DNA of 64,000 bases from Vibrio nitrifigilis (GCF_015686695.1 NZ_JADPMR010000001.1:310001-374000), one strand, 5' to 3'. Positions 25,447 through 36,068 are shown, counted from the first letter of the stretch. Notes: a model not told the origin generated them from the sequence alone. Numbers and translations are program-made.

Positions 25447-25507
25447 CTATAATAAAGCGCTATACCGACCACTCACCATCTGAGTGCATCATCTTGGACA
25501 GCGTGAT

Positions 25508-25879
25508 TTAATATCGAGCAATGAACGTTTTCCACTGTTCGAGAAGGGACTCAAAATCTTCCAAACCACATTGTGCGCTACTTTCACTTTCATAAAGTGA
25601 AAACTCGCTATCAATATCTTCTTCAAAGCCAGCCATCATGGTATTTTCCTGCACAGTGACTTCAGAGTCACACAGCAGTAAGGAAATCTCTTTTCCAGAC
25701 CATTTAAGCTCATTTGCTGGATATTGGTGCGCTTGTTCGATCAACTGAAAAATATGATCGATCTTTGTGCAATCGCGACCGATCTCCTCTTGAAGCCACC
25801 TTCCGACTATTTGATGTTCCATTGAACATTTAACTTGGTACTCGCCGAGTAAGGTATTTTTTGTAAATTCGAATTCCAT
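25508..25879 (-). CDS. yacL: YacL family protein (UPF0231)
   Basis: This is a conserved small cytoplasmic protein of unknown function, usually next to acnB in gammaproteobacteria. The 123-residue product starts MEFEFTKNTLLGEYQVKCSM, keeps the MEHQIVGRWLQEE motif and the acidic CGLEDFESLL near the end. It aligns along its length with E. coli YacL (120 residues) as I remember it. The frame is open upstream to 25945 but only the part from 25879 resembles the family. It lies 150 bases downstream of acnB on the same strand. Confidence 0.88.
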   Translation of the reverse strand: MEFEFTKNTLLGEYQVKCSMEHQIVGRWLQEEIGRDCTKIDHIFQLIEQAHQYPANELKWSGKEISLLLCDSEVTVQENTMMAGFEEDIDSEFSLYESESSAQCGLEDFESLLEQWKTFIARY

Positions 25880-25973
25880 AATTGCTGTTATTAGTAATAA
25901 ATCGCGGAGAGTATATACCGAAAAGGCAGCAAGATGCAGTGTCATTCACTCAGCCATACACATTATGCTCCTA

Positions 25974-26004
25974 CAAAAAGAGGCCGCTCAATGCGACCTC
26001 TTTA
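25974..26004 (-). terminator. Terminator after acnB
   Basis: On the minus strand AAAGAGGTCGC/GCGGCCTCTTT (one mismatch) with a 5-base loop is followed by a T tract, about 25 bases past the acnB stop. Confidence 0.85.
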
Positions 26005-26026
26005 CTCGTTTGAAGATAACGCTCTA

Positions 26027-28624
26027 TTAGGCAGATGCTTGGAAAATAACAGTATCGGCTTTATCGGTATATTGTCCCATTAGATGGAAGTTGAGATATC
26101 GATAAGTATCAGCGGCGGTTGCATCTATCTGTTTCGCATATTCCATATATTCTTGTGCCGTTGGGATACGCCCCAAAATAGCGCCAACAGCAGAAAGTTC
26201 TGCTGATGCCAAGAATACATTGGCCCCATTACCTAAACGGTTCGGGAAGTTACGCGTTGATGTCGACATTACCGTTGATTTATCCGCAACACGGGCTTGG
26301 TTACCCATGCATAACGAACATCCTGGAGTTTCAATACGAACCCCAGCACGACCAAAGATACCGTAATAACCTTCTTCAATCAGTTGGTCTTTATCCATTT
26401 TAGTTGGCGGAGCAACCCATAAACGAGTGGTTAACTGACCTTTGAATTTATCCAATAGTTTGCCAGCAGCACGGAAATGACCAATGTTTGTCATACAAGA
26501 ACCAATGAACACTTCATCAATGCCTGTACCTGCAACATCAGACAATGTGCGAGCATCATCAGGATCGTTCGGTGCACATAGGATAGGCTCTTTAATTTCG
26601 TTCATATCGATTTCAAGAACATGAGCGTAATCAGCATTTTCATCGGCTTCCATCAAGCTTGGGTTATCTAACCAATCTTGCATCGCCTTAACTCGTCGTT
26701 CAATGGTACGACGATCGCCATACCCTTCTGAGATCATCCACTTCAACATAGTGATATTAGAGTTTAGATACTCAGAGATGGATTCTTTAGACAATTTCAC
26801 CGTACAACCGGCCGCTGAACGTTCAGCTGAAGCATCGGATAATTCAAATGCTTGCTCTACTGTTAGATGTTCTAGGCCTTCAATCTCAACGACACGACCA
26901 GAGAACTCATTAATTTTGCCTGCTTTTTCAACAGTCAAAAGGCCATTTTTAATCCCGTAATAAGGAATTGCATGCACAAGATCGCGCAAGGTAATTCCTG
27001 GCTGCATTTTACCTTTAAAACGGACTAATACAGACTCAGGCATATCTAAAGGCATTACACCGGTTGCAGCGGCAAACGCAACAAGGCCTGAGCCAGCAGG
27101 GAAAGAAATCCCTAATGGGAAACGCGTATGTGAGTCACCACCAGTACCCACCGTATCTGGGAGTAACATACGGTTGAGCCACGAGTGGATAATACCGTCA
27201 CCAGGGCGTAGCGATACCCCACCTCGGTTCATAATAAAATCGGGCAAAGTATGGTGGGTTTCAACATCAACCGGTTTTGGATAAGCCGACGTATGACAGA
27301 AAGACTGCATCACCAAATCAGCAGAGAAACCTAAACACGCTAAATCTTTCAACTCGTCACGAGTCATTGGCCCTGTGGTATCTTGTGAGCCAACTGTGGT
27401 CATTTTCGGTTCGCAGTAAGTTCCCGGGCGGATACCTTCAACACCACAGGCTTTACCCACCATTTTTTGAGCCAAACTGAAACCTTTCCCGTTATCAGAA
27501 ACAGGGATAGGACGAGTGAATACGGTAGAAGGTTCTAAACCTAATGATTCTCGTGCACGATCAGTCAAACCACGACCAATGATCAAAGGAATTCGACCAC
27601 CCGCACGTACTTCATCAAGAATAACGTCAGTTTTTAATTTAAACGTAGAAAGTACATCACCCGTTTCATGGTTACATACCTTTCCTTCATATGGATAAAC
27701 ATCAATGACATCACCCATATTTAATTTGGAAACATCAAGCTCAACGGGCAAGGCTCCCGCATCTTCCATGGTGTTGAAAAAGATGGGTGCAATTTTTCCA
27801 CCAAGGACATAGCCACCAGCGCGTTTATTAGGGACATAAGGAATATCTTCGCCCATAAACCACAACACAGAGTTAGTCGCTGATTTACGTGATGACCCCG
27901 TACCAACGACATCACCCACATAAGCGAGTTGATGACCTTTTGCTTTAAGAGCTTCGATCTGTTTAATCGGGCCAATATTGCCAGGATCATCAGGATTAAT
28001 ACCTTCACGCTCATTTTTTAACATCGCGAGGGCATGAAGAGGAATGTCGGGACGAGACCAAGCGTCAGGTGCTGGAGATAAGTCATCGGTGTTCGTTTCA
28101 CCAGTCACTTTAAAAACGGTAAGAGTCACTTTATCGGCCAGTTTTGGTTTTTCTAAAAACCATTCGGCATCAGCCCAAGACTGCATGACCGTTTTAGCCG
28201 CAGAGTTACCTGCTTTTGCTTTTTCTTCAACATCGAAGAAAGCATCGAACATAAGCAGAGTGTGCGATAACGCTTTTACTGCGATGGGAGCCAATTTATC
28301 GTTATCTAATAAATCGACGAGTGGGGCAATATTATAACCACCTTGCATTGTTCCAAGCAGCTGCGCCGCTTTTTCTGGACTAATCAAAGGCGAAGTCACT
28401 TCACCTTTTGTCACAGCAGCAAGAAATCCTGCTTTTACATAGGCCGCTTCATCAACACCAGGTGGAATGCGATTTTCAAGTAAATCAACAATAAACGCTT
28501 CTTCACCTTTGGGAGGGTTTTTCAGCAATTCAACAAGTCCTGCAACTTGTTCTGCATCTAAAGGTTTTGACACAACTCCTTCAGCGGCACGCTCTGCGAC
28601 GTGTTTACGGTAGGCTTCAAGCAC
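26027..28624 (-). CDS. acnB: Aconitate hydratase B
   Basis: AcnB interconverts citrate and isocitrate in the TCA cycle with a [4Fe-4S] cluster. The 865-residue product has the HEAT-like domain and swivel domain at the N-terminus, as in AcnB (not AcnA). It has GDSHTRFPLG near 500, and cluster cysteines in FIGSCMTNIGHF near 710 and PGCSLCMGNQ near 770. The start is a GTG within ATGTCGTGCTTG, preceded by GAGAGG. The leader contains a 9-bp hairpin. In E. coli the apo-protein binds mRNA, including its own. Confidence 0.97.
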   Translation of the reverse strand: MLEAYRKHVAERAAEGVVSKPLDAEQVAGLVELLKNPPKGEEAFIVDLLENRIPPGVDEAAYVKAGFLAAVTKGEVTSPLISPEKAAQLLGTMQGGYNIAPLVDLLDNDKLAPIAVKALSHTLLMFDAFFDVEEKAKAGNSAAKTVMQSWADAEWFLEKPKLADKVTLTVFKVTGETNTDDLSPAPDAWSRPDIPLHALAMLKNEREGINPDDPGNIGPIKQIEALKAKGHQLAYVGDVVGTGSSRKSATNSVLWFMGEDIPYVPNKRAGGYVLGGKIAPIFFNTMEDAGALPVELDVSKLNMGDVIDVYPYEGKVCNHETGDVLSTFKLKTDVILDEVRAGGRIPLIIGRGLTDRARESLGLEPSTVFTRPIPVSDNGKGFSLAQKMVGKACGVEGIRPGTYCEPKMTTVGSQDTTGPMTRDELKDLACLGFSADLVMQSFCHTSAYPKPVDVETHHTLPDFIMNRGGVSLRPGDGIIHSWLNRMLLPDTVGTGGDSHTRFPLGISFPAGSGLVAFAAATGVMPLDMPESVLVRFKGKMQPGITLRDLVHAIPYYGIKNGLLTVEKAGKINEFSGRVVEIEGLEHLTVEQAFELSDASAERSAAGCTVKLSKESISEYLNSNITMLKWMISEGYGDRRTIERRVKAMQDWLDNPSLMEADENADYAHVLEIDMNEIKEPILCAPNDPDDARTLSDVAGTGIDEVFIGSCMTNIGHFRAAGKLLDKFKGQLTTRLWVAPPTKMDKDQLIEEGYYGIFGRAGVRIETPGCSLCMGNQARVADKSTVMSTSTRNFPNRLGNGANVFLASAELSAVGAILGRIPTAQEYMEYAKQIDATAADTYRYLNFHLMGQYTDKADTVIFQASA

Positions 28625-28644
28625 GACATATTCCTCTCATTGCG

Positions 28645-28678
28645 GTCCACTCTGGTTATTTTTGAATAGAGAGTGGAC
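28645..28678 (-). promoter_or_regulatory. Hairpin in the acnB leader
   Basis: GTCCACTCT and AGAGTGGAC are perfect 9-base arms around a 16-base loop, ending 20 bases before the acnB start codon. It is not followed by a T run, so it is a leader structure rather than a terminator. Confidence 0.5.
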
Positions 28679-28875
28679 ATCCTTGGAAACTTAGACTCCC
28701 TATCAGATTGAGCGTGTTCTTCATCCATTTTTGCAGAAAAACAGCACTCTAGAGAGGCTAAACTTTGGTCGACAGACTAGCAAAACTAACTATATTTTAA
28801 AATCTACTCACATTGATCAACATATCAAGTTACGCCTAAACATGCATAATACATGTGGATTTTAGACTTGGATCG

Positions 28876-31179
28876 CTACTCAAAGCTTGAACCAATGATT
28901 AAGTAGACTGAGCTATAATCTTGCTCTGTACGTCCATATCCGAACATTATCGGTCCAATGGGCGAGTCAACACCAGTAAACAGCGAGCCGGCTGCATACA
29001 GAGGCGCTGAACTCACATCTTCATCTGGGTCTGACCAAACTCCACCATATTCTAACGAAGCGCCCAGATAGACGGGCGACGTGAACAGGCCAAAGTCATT
29101 ATCAAACCAACGATAACGATAGACTAAACTAGCAAACGCTTTATTCTGCCCAATCAGGCTATTACGCGGAATACCAGACAGGTTCAAAAAACCACCTATG
29201 GTTTTAGGGTCAATCGGGGTTGAAGTGTTTTTACTCTTCACTTGCCCGTAATCGATATGGCCAACTAACGTATGCCGATCAAAGCTATGAGCTAAGATCA
29301 GTTTAGTCGACAATTCGTTGACCGTATCAATACTATCTGAAATTAGACGCTGATCCCCATCGTAAATCTCATCATGTGAGAATAAGTATTCTAAATTAAA
29401 GTAAATACCGTCGGTTGGAAGTGCATAATTATCTAAAGTATCAATCCGGTAGTTTAAAAATATGCCCGCACGTTTAAAATTAGCATGCCCATAAGAAGGT
29501 AAAGTGGAATACTCCGCGTTTCCTTGAATCAATCGCCCACCAATCTGAGCTTCCTGCCATAAATTGCGTTGATAACCGAAAGCAACCTCACCACGCCACT
29601 CCGTGTATTCTAAGGCATAGTAGTTTTCGGTCGCTTGCAAGGAGGTATCGTCAAACCCCGTTAAAGGTACACTTCGTTTATCAATGCTATAGCGTACAGA
29701 TGAGGTAAAGAAAGTCTTCTGTCCAGAAAAAAGCGGCGAGTAAAATTCTGCCTCAATGAGTTTGTCGGTTCCCATATTAAAATTCAGCGTCAACTCTGCG
29801 CCTTGTTTATTAATATCGGTGAAGTTAGTCGACATACCGATTGAATATTGACTATCACTATTAAAGTCATCTTCTAAAAAGAAACGAAAGTTGGCGTAAT
29901 TAGGCCCCCAAGATTTCTCTTTAACATTAACAATCAAATCATTTTCATCATTACTGTCATCATATTCGTAACTGACTTGTTCAAAACGATCGAGTGCATA
30001 TAAGCTTTCAACGCTCTGCTCAACTTGATCTTGCGGAATAACTTTACCTGATTTTAGGTCTAACCGGTTTTCTAGAAGTTCATTACTATAGTGAGACATA
30101 TTATTGATAACGACTTTATCTACCTTCATGTCACTGCCGCGTTTCAGGAGCTTTCGTCGTTTCATTTTCTCCGCCACATAAGCCTGATAAGCTTTAGGGG
30201 ATAACTCAAAAGACTTAAATTTTTCTTTGTTAGCCATGACCGCCTGATACCCTTTTTTAAAGGCTTGCGGCATTTTATTGAATTCTGTTGTTTCCATCAT
30301 GCCGACATCTGGATGCAACAACACATCTACATCGGTCAGTGTGTCGGCTTGTTTTTGAGTCGAGCTGCGAACCAAATAATTAGATAGCTGGTCAGCGATG
30401 GAGAAAAAATTGGTAAAATCTTCAGAATCTTTATAGTCAGTACTGATATCAACAGCAATGACCTTATCTGCGCCCATTTTACGAGCAACATCGACCGGCA
30501 TATTGTTAGTGACCCCACCGTCAACTAACCAATGACCATCGAGTTCATAGGGCGGCAATGCACCAGGTACAGACATACTTGCCATCATCGCATCAACCAA
30601 ATAACCATGATCAAGCACCACTGGCTGCAATTTGGTTATGTCAGTAGCAACCGCACGATACGGAATCACTAAATTATCAAAGGATTTAAACGGCAATAAA
30701 TTATGGGTGCTTTGGCGCAAAATTTTCAGCATGTTTTGTCCCTGCACTACGCCTTTCGGAGCACGGATCTCTCCCCAGCGAATACCTAAATCTGTATACA
30801 GTTGATAACGGTCTTCATGTTCTTTGTCCCTAACCCGACGTTCACTTCGGTCAACACGATCGCGATAACCTTCGTTCCAATCAATCGAATTAACCATAGT
30901 TTCAATTTGATCAGCATCCATACCTATCGCATAGAGGCCTGCGACATAAGCGCCCATGCTTGTGCCGGTGACAATATCAACCGGTACATGTAATTCTTCT
31001 AAGGCTTTCAGTACCCCAATATGCGCTGCACCTTTTGCTCCTCCCCCCGCTAATACCAAAGCAATTTTAGGGCGCGAACTATGCTGAACATGGTCAGTAG
31101 CTGCTAGATCGGCTGACCAAACTGAAAAAGCGGGTAATAAACACATTGCAGCCAACACATAGCGGTTCAACAACTTCAC
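28876..31179 (-). CDS. Patatin-like phospholipase with POTRA and outer-membrane barrel (type Vd secretion)
   Basis: The 767-residue product has a signal peptide (MKLLNRYVLAAMCLLPAFSVWSA). A patatin domain follows: oxyanion loop GGGAKGAAHIGVLKAL near 48, nucleophile GTSMGAY near 78 and catalytic Asp in VDGGVTNNMP near 218. Next come a POTRA-like region (about 345-420) and a 16-strand type barrel ending in VYLIIGSSFE with terminal aromatic residues. This is the PlpD/FplA architecture in which a secreted lipase is fused to its own translocating barrel. The Ser-Asp dyad is intact. It is monocistronic between mrcB and acnB. The lipid substrate and whether the lipase is released are unknown. Confidence 0.9.
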   Translation of the reverse strand: MKLLNRYVLAAMCLLPAFSVWSADLAATDHVQHSSRPKIALVLAGGGAKGAAHIGVLKALEELHVPVDIVTGTSMGAYVAGLYAIGMDADQIETMVNSIDWNEGYRDRVDRSERRVRDKEHEDRYQLYTDLGIRWGEIRAPKGVVQGQNMLKILRQSTHNLLPFKSFDNLVIPYRAVATDITKLQPVVLDHGYLVDAMMASMSVPGALPPYELDGHWLVDGGVTNNMPVDVARKMGADKVIAVDISTDYKDSEDFTNFFSIADQLSNYLVRSSTQKQADTLTDVDVLLHPDVGMMETTEFNKMPQAFKKGYQAVMANKEKFKSFELSPKAYQAYVAEKMKRRKLLKRGSDMKVDKVVINNMSHYSNELLENRLDLKSGKVIPQDQVEQSVESLYALDRFEQVSYEYDDSNDENDLIVNVKEKSWGPNYANFRFFLEDDFNSDSQYSIGMSTNFTDINKQGAELTLNFNMGTDKLIEAEFYSPLFSGQKTFFTSSVRYSIDKRSVPLTGFDDTSLQATENYYALEYTEWRGEVAFGYQRNLWQEAQIGGRLIQGNAEYSTLPSYGHANFKRAGIFLNYRIDTLDNYALPTDGIYFNLEYLFSHDEIYDGDQRLISDSIDTVNELSTKLILAHSFDRHTLVGHIDYGQVKSKNTSTPIDPKTIGGFLNLSGIPRNSLIGQNKAFASLVYRYRWFDNDFGLFTSPVYLGASLEYGGVWSDPDEDVSSAPLYAAGSLFTGVDSPIGPIMFGYGRTEQDYSSVYLIIGSSFE

Positions 31180-31269
31180 TGAAAATCCTTAGAATAATTA
31201 GAATATAAGGTGGGATATTACCCGTTGAGGTATGACTGTAGTCAGTCATACCTCAAACAATATTAAAAA

Positions 31270-33606
31270 TTACCACTGAAATAAACGCTTAAGCCAATTA
31301 GAGGAACCTTGCTGGCACTGCTCTTTCCATTGACCTTTATCATCCCAAACCGGTAATTTCAGTTCACTGGCACAATCGACACGTAAATCACCATCAGAGG
31401 TTTTATCAAACCCTATCGTGCTGATTTCATTTGGCCAAGGCAAGACTAATTTCTGCGGGATACGACGATCGAGATAATCCGCATAAATTCGTAAAGCACC
31501 GCTTGCACCAGTTAAATAAGTGGGCTTATTGTCATCTCGTCCAACCCAAATGGTTGTCACCTCGCGACCATCAACGCCGACAAACCAACTGTCTCGAGTA
31601 TCACTACTGGTGCCCGTTTTTCCAGCTAACGCAGCCCAAGAAAAATGATTCTGTAAATAGCGGCCAGTTCCTTCCAGCACGCCTCGTTTCATCGCGTACG
31701 TCGTTAACCATGCAGCCTGTTGTGGTACCGCCTGTGAAACTTTAGGGATAGATTGATACAGAACATTGCCTTTCAAATCCAATACAGAACGCAATGCCGA
31801 TAGTGGTGCTTTTCGCCCTGAGTTAGTAATGGTCTGGTACATCTGGGCTACTTCCATTGGTGTTAACGTAAATGAGCCTAGGAACATACTTGGCACTGGA
31901 CGAATCTCATGGTGAGGTACACCTAATTTCACTAAGGTATCCACAACATTTTCGATACCGAGAGACATACCCAGTTCGACTGTTGGTACATTCAATGACT
32001 TCGCTAACGCTAAATAAAGAGGCACATCACCGCGATAACGACGATCAAAGTTACGTGGCGACCATACGCTGCCTTCATTACCTTTCAACGTCAACGGTTT
32101 ATCATGCAATGTTGTCGCTAAGCTGAATTTATCAGGTTGAGCTAACGCGGTTAAATACACAGCCCCCTTTGCCAAAGAGCCAATTTGCCGGCTCGCATTT
32201 AACGCTCGGTTAAACCCGTCATAACCTACCCGTTTTCCGCCAACTATAGCGCGAATTTCGCCGGTATTACGATCAACGGCAACAGCAGCGGCCTCTAATT
32301 CTTTGCCACCATGACGAGTTAACTGAGGAACCTTATGCTTTATTGCTCTTTCCAAATCCACCTGTGAAACAGGGTCTAAGGAAGTAAATACACGTAAGCC
32401 TGTTTCAGATTTAAAGGCATCCCCCACCTTATCATGCAATTCAATCGACAACTGCTGGAAGTAGGCAGGCTGACGGCTAGCAATATGCGGATGTTTCTGT
32501 ACATCCAGTGGACGAGAAACGGTTTCTTCATATTGCTTAGCGGTAAGAATATCTCTTTCCATCATAAGCTTGAGTACTAGATTACGTCGTTCTCGCGCAC
32601 GTTCAGGATAACGAACAGGATTATAATAAGAGGGACCTTTCACCATCCCGACCAAAAGAGCGATTTGATCAATACGCAGCTCCTGCAGAGGTTGCCCAAA
32701 ATAGAGTCGCGAGGCTAACCCAAAACCATGTACTGCTTCACTGCCATTTTGCCCCATATACACTTCATTCATATACGCCTGCAAAATGCGATCTTTGCTA
32801 TAACGATAATCAATGATCAAAGCCATATAGGCTTCACGCAATTTACGCCAGATGGTCCGATTATTAGATAAGAATATATTCTTAGCCAATTGCTGGGTTA
32901 AGGTACTGCCACCCTGCACTGTATGGCCTGCACGTAAGTTAACTAGCATTGCACGCAAGATTGCTAATGGTGCAATACCATCGTGCTGATAAAAATGGCG
33001 GTCTTCTGTGGTCAGTAGAGCATCGACCATAATTTCTGGGAACTGATCCCGGCGCAGGAATAAACGTGTTTCCGGAGTATTTTTCTCCAACATACCAAGC
33101 ATCTTAGGGTCAAGACGCAAATAACCAAGTTCCCCACGTTTTTCTAGTGATTGAATATGGGTTAAACCACCATCATCAAACGTTAGCATCACGTGGCGAT
33201 CAGGCTCGGGGCCATCAGCAAATTCAAAGGGACGACGAATTAATTCAATACGGCTAGAAGAAGCGGAATATTCTCCTGGATAGTGTGGTTGACGAACCTT
33301 ACGGTATTTCAATACATCCAGTTCATTGCGGACCTCTTCCAAACTGATGTCCATACCGGGTTCCAGTTGCAAGATACGAGCATATACCACCGTAGGTAAC
33401 TGAAAAAGTTGTCCGTCAAATCTCTGCTTGATGACACTGTTTAGATAAATACCAACAAACAAAAGCACCGCTGCTACGGCAATCGAAAGTTTCCACCCGA
33501 TGCTCCATAACTTACGCCATATTCCTTTTTTTACCGGTTGCTTGTGGCTGGCAGCTTTGTCTTTTGACTGCTTTTTGCTGTTTTTCGGTGTTGTTTTTTT
33601 AGTCAT
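31270..33606 (-). CDS. mrcB: Bifunctional penicillin-binding protein 1B
   Basis: PBP1b polymerises and cross-links peptidoglycan. The 778-residue product has a Lys-rich cytoplasmic tail (1-30), one membrane helix (about 35-55) and a UB2H domain (about 75-160). The glycosyltransferase 51 domain has EDRHFYQHDG near 205 and GGSTLTQQLAKN. The transpeptidase domain has SLAK (SxxK) near 485, SLN near 540 and KTGTS near 665. A UB2H domain means it probably needs the lipoprotein activator LpoB or a Vibrio equivalent. Its ATG overlaps the hrpB stop by 4 bases, so the two are translationally coupled. Confidence 0.95.
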   Translation of the reverse strand: MTKKTTPKNSKKQSKDKAASHKQPVKKGIWRKLWSIGWKLSIAVAAVLLFVGIYLNSVIKQRFDGQLFQLPTVVYARILQLEPGMDISLEEVRNELDVLKYRKVRQPHYPGEYSASSSRIELIRRPFEFADGPEPDRHVMLTFDDGGLTHIQSLEKRGELGYLRLDPKMLGMLEKNTPETRLFLRRDQFPEIMVDALLTTEDRHFYQHDGIAPLAILRAMLVNLRAGHTVQGGSTLTQQLAKNIFLSNNRTIWRKLREAYMALIIDYRYSKDRILQAYMNEVYMGQNGSEAVHGFGLASRLYFGQPLQELRIDQIALLVGMVKGPSYYNPVRYPERARERRNLVLKLMMERDILTAKQYEETVSRPLDVQKHPHIASRQPAYFQQLSIELHDKVGDAFKSETGLRVFTSLDPVSQVDLERAIKHKVPQLTRHGGKELEAAAVAVDRNTGEIRAIVGGKRVGYDGFNRALNASRQIGSLAKGAVYLTALAQPDKFSLATTLHDKPLTLKGNEGSVWSPRNFDRRYRGDVPLYLALAKSLNVPTVELGMSLGIENVVDTLVKLGVPHHEIRPVPSMFLGSFTLTPMEVAQMYQTITNSGRKAPLSALRSVLDLKGNVLYQSIPKVSQAVPQQAAWLTTYAMKRGVLEGTGRYLQNHFSWAALAGKTGTSSDTRDSWFVGVDGREVTTIWVGRDDNKPTYLTGASGALRIYADYLDRRIPQKLVLPWPNEISTIGFDKTSDGDLRVDCASELKLPVWDDKGQWKEQCQQGSSNWLKRLFQW

Positions 33607-36068
33607 GAATTCAATTGTCGTTTTGTTTTCGTTGTCGCTACGTGATTCGCCGGATCATCAGGCCAAACATGTTTGGGATAACGTCCTTTCATCTCCTTTT
33701 GCACCTCGCGATATGCACCATGCCAAAATCCCGCGAGATCTTGCGTGACTTGCAAAGGTCTTTGCGCCGGAGACAGTAATTCCATTACAACTGTTTGTGT
33801 TCCTTGAGCAATCACTGGTGATTGTTTTTCACCAAAAACTTCCTGCATTCGAACTGAAAGTACGGGTGACATGCCTTGCTGATAGCGAATCTTTTTCTTT
33901 GTTCCTGTCGGCATTTGATGATGAGTAGGCAGCCATTCATCAATCTTTTGATTAAGAGGCCAACCTAAGCGAGCACTTAACGCTTCTAGAACCGATACTT
34001 TGTGCAATTGCTTGGCTGAAGTACACCCCAGTAAATAAGGCGCTAACCAGTCGTCGACGCTAGAGCGTAGGCTATCATCATCCATCGCAGGCCATCCCTC
34101 GTGTGGTAACCACTCAATACCACACCTCACTCGCTCTAACCATGCCAAGGTATCCTGTGTCCAATTTAATACGCCTAATCCTTTGCGTGAGACATAATTG
34201 AGCAAAGCTTGCGTCATTTTTTCCTTACTGGGCTCAGGGAGCGCAATGCGCTGAATGACGAGTTGACCCATTTTGGTCTGTTTCTCAGCGGTAAGTCTGC
34301 CTGATTTATCATCCCAATCAACCACTTCACTAGTTTTAAATAAAGCGCCAAAGGTATTTTCTAGCTGTTGAATATCCAGTGCTATTGCTGAAAAAATTTG
34401 ACTAGCCTGCTGTTGATGACGCATTAACTCAGTCACCACTAAATAGTGCTCATTAGCTAATGGCTCACTTTCATGAATCCACGCACCGTGGCCGTTACTT
34501 AAACGGAATTGGCCTAATGAATTATCGCGTAACTGAGCAATGCGATCAGGATAAGCCATCGCCACTACCAGCGAGAGTTGACTAGCCGTCACCGTTGCAA
34601 GGTTAAATTCGTTATCACAGGCAAAACACAATTGTTGGGCCCGTTTATACAACCATGATGATTTAGGATGGCGTTTTTCCTGCCAGCGATACAAACTATG
34701 GCTGATATCAAGACTATTTTTTTCCGGCTCTTCTAATAAGACAGCCGCAGCCACAGCGGCAGAGAAATACAGGGGATCATCTTGAACCTGCAGCAGCATC
34801 GCCGCAGTGCGCGGAGGCAAACCGAGTTGATGAGCATCTTGCCCCATAGCCGTTAATTGATAATCTGAACGCATCAAGCATAATTGCTGAAGTAACTCTC
34901 TTCCCTGCTGTAACGACGCTTTAGGTGGCGTATCTAGCCAAGATAAACTGGTTTCATCCGTTGTTCCCCATGCAGCTAATTCCATCGCTAACGGAGCCAA
35001 ATCACTTTGCAAAATTTCAGGCGTGGGAACTTTCGGTTGCTGCTGATACTGACTTTCACTGTAGAGCCTAACACACAGGCCGGGTTCCAAACGTCCAGCC
35101 CGCCCTGCTCTTTGTTGTGCAGAAGATTGAGCTATCTTAGTTTCTTGAAGGCGGGTAATGCCTGTTTTTAAATCAAAACTGGCGGTACGTTCTAAGCCGG
35201 AATCAACGACTAAACGAATGCCTTCTATAGTTAATGAGGTCTCTGCAATATTGGTAGCCAATACCACTTTTCGCCGACCATCTTTAGCCGGTGAAATCGC
35301 TTTTTGCTGTTGCTTGAAATCGAGCTGCCCATAAAGAGGACATACATCGACAACATCATCTAATGTTCCTAACAGTTGCTCTTCTACCTGCTTAATCGCA
35401 CTAACCCCGGGCAAAAAGGCCAATAGCGACCCTTGCTCAGAATTGAGCAGAGAGCGAATCAGTTTGACCATAGCTGGCGCTAAACGCTCCCCCTGCTTGA
35501 TAGGGTTATAACGCAGTTCGACTGGATATTGCCGACCCGATGATTCCACATAAGCCGATTCTGGGAGCAACCGACCCAATGCCTGTTGATCTAATGTAGC
35601 GGACATGACAACGATTTTTAGATCGTCTCTTAATACCGATTGAGCTTCAAGACTCAACGCTAACGCAGTATCTGCATGAATACTGCGCTCGTGAAATTCA
35701 TCAAAAATGACCATGTCCACGCCATCAAGCTCAGGGTCATTCTGAATCATGCGTGTCATGATGCCTTCTGTCACAATTTCAAGCTGAGTCGCAGATGATA
35801 CCTTTGTTTCACCACGGACTCGAAAACCAACACGTTGCCCGACAGGCTCATTGAGTTGCTTTGCTAAATAAGCAGCAATATTTCTGGCCGCCAAACGTCT
35901 TGGCTCCAACATGATAATTCTTCCAGAAATACAACCCGATAAAAGTAATTGCAATGGAAAATAAGTGGATTTACCTGCGCCAGGCTCCGCTTTTAAAATG
36001 ACTTGAGGACGATGTGTTATCTGTTCAATTAACAACGGTAATACATCGGCGATAGGCAATTGTGACAA
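33603..36068 (-). CDS. hrpB: ATP-dependent RNA helicase HrpB
   Basis: HrpB is a DEAH-box helicase of unclear role, usually beside mrcB. The product has Walker A AEPGAGKST near 30, DEFHER (DEAH-like) near 130, SAT in VVMSATL, and QRAGRAGRLEPG near 330. The C-terminal HrpB domain ends in RYPKHVWPDDP. I chose a TTG start at 36068 (LSQLPIADVLP) because AAGGAG lies 6 bases upstream and the E. coli protein begins at the same place. The frame is open up to an ATG at 36158, but that extension is unlike the family and overlaps the sfsA promoter region. The length is then 821 residues. Confidence 0.9.
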   Translation of the reverse strand: MSQLPIADVLPLLIEQITHRPQVILKAEPGAGKSTYFPLQLLLSGCISGRIIMLEPRRLAARNIAAYLAKQLNEPVGQRVGFRVRGETKVSSATQLEIVTEGIMTRMIQNDPELDGVDMVIFDEFHERSIHADTALALSLEAQSVLRDDLKIVVMSATLDQQALGRLLPESAYVESSGRQYPVELRYNPIKQGERLAPAMVKLIRSLLNSEQGSLLAFLPGVSAIKQVEEQLLGTLDDVVDVCPLYGQLDFKQQQKAISPAKDGRRKVVLATNIAETSLTIEGIRLVVDSGLERTASFDLKTGITRLQETKIAQSSAQQRAGRAGRLEPGLCVRLYSESQYQQQPKVPTPEILQSDLAPLAMELAAWGTTDETSLSWLDTPPKASLQQGRELLQQLCLMRSDYQLTAMGQDAHQLGLPPRTAAMLLQVQDDPLYFSAAVAAAVLLEEPEKNSLDISHSLYRWQEKRHPKSSWLYKRAQQLCFACDNEFNLATVTASQLSLVVAMAYPDRIAQLRDNSLGQFRLSNGHGAWIHESEPLANEHYLVVTELMRHQQQASQIFSAIALDIQQLENTFGALFKTSEVVDWDDKSGRLTAEKQTKMGQLVIQRIALPEPSKEKMTQALLNYVSRKGLGVLNWTQDTLAWLERVRCGIEWLPHEGWPAMDDDSLRSSVDDWLAPYLLGCTSAKQLHKVSVLEALSARLGWPLNQKIDEWLPTHHQMPTGTKKKIRYQQGMSPVLSVRMQEVFGEKQSPVIAQGTQTVVMELLSPAQRPLQVTQDLAGFWHGAYREVQKEMKGRYPKHVWPDDPANHVATTKTKRQLNS

